NCBI GenBank assembly: GCA_024102795.1
Contig: JAGFJK010000430.1
Coordinates: 1-64,000, forward strand
Length of the DNA: 64,000 nucleotides
Reading direction: 5' to 3'
From: Pirellulaceae bacterium
GTDB lineage: Bacteria; Planctomycetota; Planctomycetia; Pirellulales; Pirellulaceae
Shown here: positions 63,901-64,000 of the stretch, piece by piece
Position numbering within the stretch: position 1 is the stretch's first letter
Layout of the letters: every line of letters begins with the position of its first letter
Notes under the pieces: generated by a model
Told to the model about the DNA's origin: nothing
The model's input: only the letters and a program-made list of their open reading frames with translations
Database searches by the model: none
Translations under genes and position numbers: made by a program

Positions 63901-64000
63901 TCCACGCCGTCGAATACCAGTTCCCCGGCGACGACGGGCAGACCTCGCCCGTGGGCTCCGTTCAGATCGATCGCGTGCAGGCGCTCGGACAACTGCAGCT
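48948..64000 (+). CDS. Giant (at least 5017 aa) LEPR-XLL modular repeat protein, 3' end outside window
   Basis: The frame from GTG 48948 (AGGAGG 7 nt upstream) stays open to the window edge, about 15 kb. The leader is strongly basic (KLRRGMRRQNSKARRRRPRP) and followed by FESLEHRRLLA. No ordinary hydrophobic signal core is visible. The body is Ala/Gly/Val/Thr-rich beta-repeat with motifs such as VGVGASVAL and AGSVAVN, likely a long beta-solenoid adhesin. Residues ~355-1900 are built of 383-390-residue modules (anchor SDG-x-x-SVAAA at residues 745, 1128, 1511 and 1894). Later parts are more divergent, with many TAYV/RAYLG elements. Near residues 4708-4750 an unusual hydrophobic stretch (TVKSVLSKIPLLGWIIKQI) interrupts the beta pattern. 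Any dockerin and C-terminal motif would lie beyond the window. Function as adhesin or matrix fibre is inferred. Confidence 0.9.
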   Translation, partial: MRTSLSKLRRGMRRQNSKARRRRPRPLACSLGFESLEHRRLLATLDINPSDHLQGSFADLTISRVGSDYHFTDATDTITLTGDALLDCTTITTQQVSCPVAAVSSIDITAQTILVSGDIQTTGDISLLAQAASTSATSDVQATLTVASVLIQGANISLEAETALNVSESGSNFERIAKIVLSLEVPVAASALVTINDSTINATGDVTVTAATTVNAGVTAEADADANTARDASIAIALIDSLAVAEITGSTSISLTGTLRVAADNDVLLATLSDGTANGPGIGGASLGLSVLHATTLASLRDGAAVSGAADIAVEADANLAVSTKALATAKGATEGTPGDSRSENELAAHGAETSEGQITHAAAVALANVQELTTAEITTSGSVQSGGSLLVQALSNHDLTTSANASSVDSSEANLGVGVAVAINRLEGENRASVGGSGQLVAASPIIVRANQSPADTISQIVAEAVAGAGANVGVAGSLAMNLVTYTSEALVGGGATLDFQSSDLELTSGGNSRVYARSVAEGNEDENNPGSGSSPEVGVGASVALNLSNQRTRAAVDDSATPLNVRHLTIDAAGVYDVFTVANGGSQGGLAFTPVVATTIANHATQAEVAAGSLLAVSGDLVLQADHTDDVASLAQGDVDGLNAAIGASLALTVAHSIGLATIARDVTADGAIHATSRKAGTAATRSLASATGAEGDDGIAGSSDDDAVNQQLQEQRDFADQVAVNEGVDGSGPTSSPSAENSDGTLSVAAAVSLSIVEAVAAARVQGGVTLVAGGQLTLESWDNTDVTVQADASSTMGTTGIGAAASLSLATITNTATVEPGADVTAAGVTLSAGMQNLVDDQTHTLFSEARSGASADTVGVAGALSIAIVRTDTTAALEGGSTTDADGADANLFAASQTDSTSRAVPLEQITSGESLGVGASVAIHIVDHSTRAEVEDDAALIGTHDLNLDANSNQTTTTSAIGGAEGGTAITPVVAISLVNSSSLARLGTLPGTTTVGGAITATADHVGRTTTTAEGDAEGANAAFGASLALATANDTARATTQRNLAAGGSIGFVSTAHTDSTAHSSASATGAEGDDGVPNSSDDDMVEQQVQSQLDVANDTATDNGAEDSGTSTAPETETSDGKLSVAAAITVNLVDSRAASSVGDNVTLVAGGDLLVASSHNADARSTSDASAMQADTGIAAAVTFSRVEITNTATVEPGADVTAAGVTLSAGMQDLVDDQTHTLFSEARSGASADTVGVAGALSIAIVRTDTSAALEGGSTTDADGGDANLVATSQTDSTSRAVPLEQITSGESLGVGASVAIHIVDHSTRAEVEDDAALIGTHDLNLDASSNQTTTTTAIGGAEGGTAITPVVAISLVNSSSLARLGTLPGTTTVGGNITAAADHVGRTTTTAEGDAEGASAAFGASLALATANDTARATTERNLAAGGSIGFVSTAHTDSTAHSSASATGAEGDDGVPNSSDDDMVEQQVQSQLDVANDTATNNGAEDSGTATAPETETSDGKLSVAAAITVNLIDSRAASSVGDNVTLVAGGDLLVASSHNADARSTSDASAMQADTGIAAAVTFSRVEITNTATVEPGADVTAAGVTLSADMQLVGRDSTHEIWSEAKSGAGASNVGVAGSLAISLVQTNTLARIEELADVDADAGDTTLKAIGRSLVTTRAVPLEHGTTGESLGVGASAAIAIINHDVVAEVVDDAVLDNTADLTLTADSNQQTLTEAVGGTAGGVAITPVVAISLVDNDVAARVGSSTTAVTASGNVSLNAWHTAGTWTSAAGDAEGTNAAIGAALALAVPRDTVTAALHRDLQADGAVSLTSSSHTWSDGYAWASARGAAGDDGITGSSDDAGVNDQVDAQRSFVDGVATGNSLEDTGAASTPSAETSDGTVSVAAAVSVNIVTTQAWSQIADNVSVVAGGQLSVLARHNADALSNADGQATNGKVGIGAAVALNRFDLTNVASIGSGATIQADGVSVRAETQPIGLKDSRHRVVTLSTAGAGGQQLGVAGSVAIALIDTLTEARIQATTSVTFADGPDSDTMAGSLDMAASELMLVSTHATISGSDNPDSQVGIGASFALSRIDNRIASEVEDGVVFSGAAAKVGMVTVSTHDVTTLADAGAVGGTAVAPAVALSVIENDVDTRLGTGNVLVTLGTAGLQTAHTNRVTTNANADAAGSRVGVGAAVAIAVIDDRSDAETYRDLQAASAITVHSDSLVLSWMEAKGSQQGNQSSGSHVDDEADHQASGSSQTGLGSGALPAAEDSTDHADSTTTSQAGAGSRGVGVAAAVAVNVVTVANTARVADGVSVTTDDLLSVMARRETDLITKANASALSFDGDSNIGAAVGLNKVHATNQALVGSNAVLDVGALNVAATVFAKMTDDYLVHALGGGVGTGRFGIAGSVAINLITSDTDAELGAASDTLSASDASLLARVAQGVQTVAGGVGIGEQAGIGAGVAVTIIDNQTDALVDQDALVDAAQRFEVVASASLAPISGTFPQDPFAFAAGAGASAGAAGIAGSVVVNDLELATRARLGNQVEVNQRIIPALNQDVAIRADDWTNLKNGAGALGGAIGSVGFGAGVDVTLLDKSTLAQIGDTAQVQAARDVFVEAAAHESVLAFAAAVGFGGSVGIAGAAVVHLPTTRTYAGIESSLGNSSEVHAGRTLLVSAGNSADYDLYAGALGIGLQAASVGASNTTLLRHDVVEAYAGRYADLAAAGDIGLRIEADSTEDILTIAVGGSGSGSVGVAGSATVNDLYESTRAFIDVGSQVDATGSHLLTPPGIAVVAHDATDLLSLAGSIGLGGTLGIGAGADVGLLNKHTVAFIAADVTAVAENDILVQADSVQDLASVSAAAAIGGSVGIMGSASVYDLDIYTRAFLGDDPSDKFQPSGVTNIHAYNNIHVDANDQTEVDLIVGNIGGAGSVSVGAAGGITTMDKTVEAFVGDRAIVTAEAWGKGIVAKTGGFRVDFVEPGMNRLDEVGLPPVARQANLDANQDAVSDVKNPSFSLQRAVTPETGLFHGLAVTAWNRDDIESIVVSGSAAGAVAVNVAGGVHTGNVDTRAYIGQYAIINGSLPIAGDQQSVRVVACSDYYRLGISGVGAGAGTVAVGPGVDVGVTHYDTVAEIRRSALVNAQRDVLVVADAAEHVLSISAGLAVSGVVSIAGSVSTLKIDNLTQAQIGRSADINARGNALVAARDETDADMFTGSAAIGIGAGGLSASVGVVTIEKDTDALVAQDALVDGRGFGGALSPILAGAILPAGFATESLQGVAVQAESRETLQNFAVAGGGGVYFGIAGGVAVTMVDSQTSAQVGRSARINTEPGETHQLQSVSVAAANQADVTTFAGGISGGFVGLAGGIDVGNVRNDVTAQIDTLADVRALRDIDVNALSIKHVDGFTLGGTLGVVGLAASVSVWSLGTPLDKIYTDQNNASPTNPLQQGPHVTETYAGSQVAGGSVPISSTLSAYGPGTSPNSVRVDSAMQSASGLVAGRTPTQGQIVSTINNSSTPLGIRAIVADNSSLLAGNDISVRALEDVDYEVTAGGVGIGVVGGGASVVVSKLASNTSASISGFARTGNDVRIVAGLTEDVQGTALAGGAGLVALGAAVTQIKDFSTQRAFLGNGGFITNADDVLISATATQKIAGESDQAQIGAAALGAAFNRLIADGSALAYVGNAAIGGAKIGAVNDVLVLADVDLDVDAQATAIVGGLGLGGSANFAYSEVTPLVRAYTQGGADIDVLGGVEIRAESAADADANLRGFTVGGLTIGTMFTRANMRPDVESYVTGGAQIVAQGGSIVVRALHNVTPGGTALANVVTASSDAPGGGVGSFNGAIPRAFAIPQVNSYVSNGAWLSAGGDVQVAAEANNPAQALANAFTVGLIGGGTSFPTAQSSGAARAHLDGDVYQANHVMVRARNENEGQATGEASAFGLVAGTGSVTLAEAKGTTQAYIPASASLGSVRDVTIESLAENFADSVTNGAAGGLLAIGLVRATADSSGTTHAWLAANLNLTGSLSITARSTDDAAAETRAANGGIISGLGTASRADARPVVLAWIANNTQVRTEQDVQLLAHGFTDADAFARGVSGGLFQVGKADAKAYTATTLDASVGRFANLQAGRDLLVRALHNYQTSGLLVSNGARAHAETASGQLIGLDGADADAYADGSVSARFDIQSTSVAGRNLLIQSHSFHNATALAEGDTFGLGVKGSVDANADARGVVQAYVGNDSDLEAGSVQAGNLNVEALAFHEATADADAASGGVISIKGAAATATAQPTVRAYLGQRNDVLANGSVDVLARALGQAAADATGRGGGVVDVGSSDATATWQPSVVAYLGLRSDVDASQDVSVRGLINHNLSGSIDSARATTASANTSQGALLGSTGATSVANSIASVLAYTDEHTLVNAGRDVLIQTRSGNIVDARTDGQAFGFATKGRTDARTTITNLSRVTVGRDAQVHSDRDVILSSNSDLRVRRTEAIGGAGGLLNIAGAKVKSTVTNETTTLVDDRALICAYRHVIAEALTQIDVNAFVRVETTALITANESEADVDIVSLTTVEIDRDALVHAITGDVRLVARVTLLDVDAESSSRSLAAINTTKAQTYVDVISTAKVYVRTGADVYAGTTIQIVSRHDNVDSDSIARARIIGFTGIVRSHAHHNLVLRSDICVESGSTLNAPNHVFDAFSPTSSGTYNRVSDATGDTIVNYIVQTIQTVKSVLSKIPLLGWIIKQILCWVTQVIEQILYSDEEATVSGAFSSTSNVMIDGQVNQSSNHVTPCTPQPPLNTNVELRVGINGTLLASRNILPTLTDRAVLLPNIVNQPLGRVVILAPNGTVSGRGSIRLRNQFDSVTIVNESDLDLQLGEIRLQPIIGEPQFTMLVGQDESQLQLLGPENVPQVVVHNLGSGQLILGGPVVNPEGIAELASPRGGVQAVPGASIEAATIQIMAGNAHGGLPGAPLVLRPVNGQRPGQVLVDGGNLNLEVHAVEYQFPGDDGQTSPVGSVQIDRVQALGQLQ
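51180..54626 (+). repeat. Three exact-length 1149-bp (383-codon) tandem modules
   Basis: The codon block for S-D-G lies at 51180, 52329, 53478 and 54627, each 1149 bp apart. A second landmark, CACGGCCACGGTCGAGCCCG, is at 51401, 52550 and 53699, again exactly 1149 bp apart. Long parts of the middle copies are nearly identical in DNA. A diverged copy precedes at about 50010 (1170 bp earlier), and another follows at about 55.8 kb. Confidence 0.9.

Overview
The window looks like part of a Planctomycetes chromosome, most likely from the Pirellulales side of the phylum. I infer this from the GC-rich sequence and from a set of families typical of the phylum. These are several very large secreted proteins with an arginine-rich leader and a LEPR-XLL motif (FESLEERRLLA, GLESRCLLA, FESLEHRRLLA), C-terminal type I dockerin pairs, a GEVED domain, a DUF1080 protein, a DUF6263-type protein, a DUF5117/EcxA-type zinc metalloprotease and a pore-like outer-membrane barrel protein. 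No database search was possible, so family names rest on recognised motifs.

Layout. (1) 1-224 is the tail of one surface protein. (2) 628-23424 is a single gene for a 7598-residue modular protein. It contains six copies of a large module, three of them spaced exactly 1515 bp apart, then RTX-like, PPC, Ig-like, integrin-alpha-like and dockerin regions. (3) 23654-28370 holds a secreted metzincin convergent with an outer-membrane barrel gene, separated by a clear two-way terminator. (4) 28888-34704 is a tightly spaced same-strand run: DUF6263-like, PQQ-like beta-propeller, neutral-ceramidase-like, a signal-less trypsin-fold protease and an unrecognised partner. (5) About 34.7-43.1 kb is accessory DNA. 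It has small genes with ATGA overlaps, a DUF6883/DUF4926 pair, an excisionase-like HTH gene, a broken primase/DUF3987 gene, a TubC_N-like gene, an XRE regulator and a tyrosine integrase whose last codons lie antisense inside a tRNA-Ser(GCU) gene. (6) 43348-44097 is a secreted DUF1080 protein. (7) 44212-48504 (minus) is a secreted subtilisin with SdrD_B-like, GEVED, cadherin-like, cohesin-like and dockerin domains. (8) Divergent from it, 48948-64000 is an open frame of at least 5017 codons that runs off the window, built from exact 383-residue tandem modules.

Three large extracellular genes fill about two thirds of the window, and a fourth is represented only by its tail. They share an N-terminal Arg-rich/LEPR-XLL leader (seen in three). 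The three whose ends are visible share a short C-terminal motif, [LI]A-x-D-V-x3-W, a few residues before the stop. Together these could be the two ends of a planctomycete surface export and attachment system. The less expected content is this shared tail, the intracellular trypsin-like protease with its partner, the module architecture with one acidic insertion per 383 residues, and the mobile island with its microhomology-style deletion in the primase.
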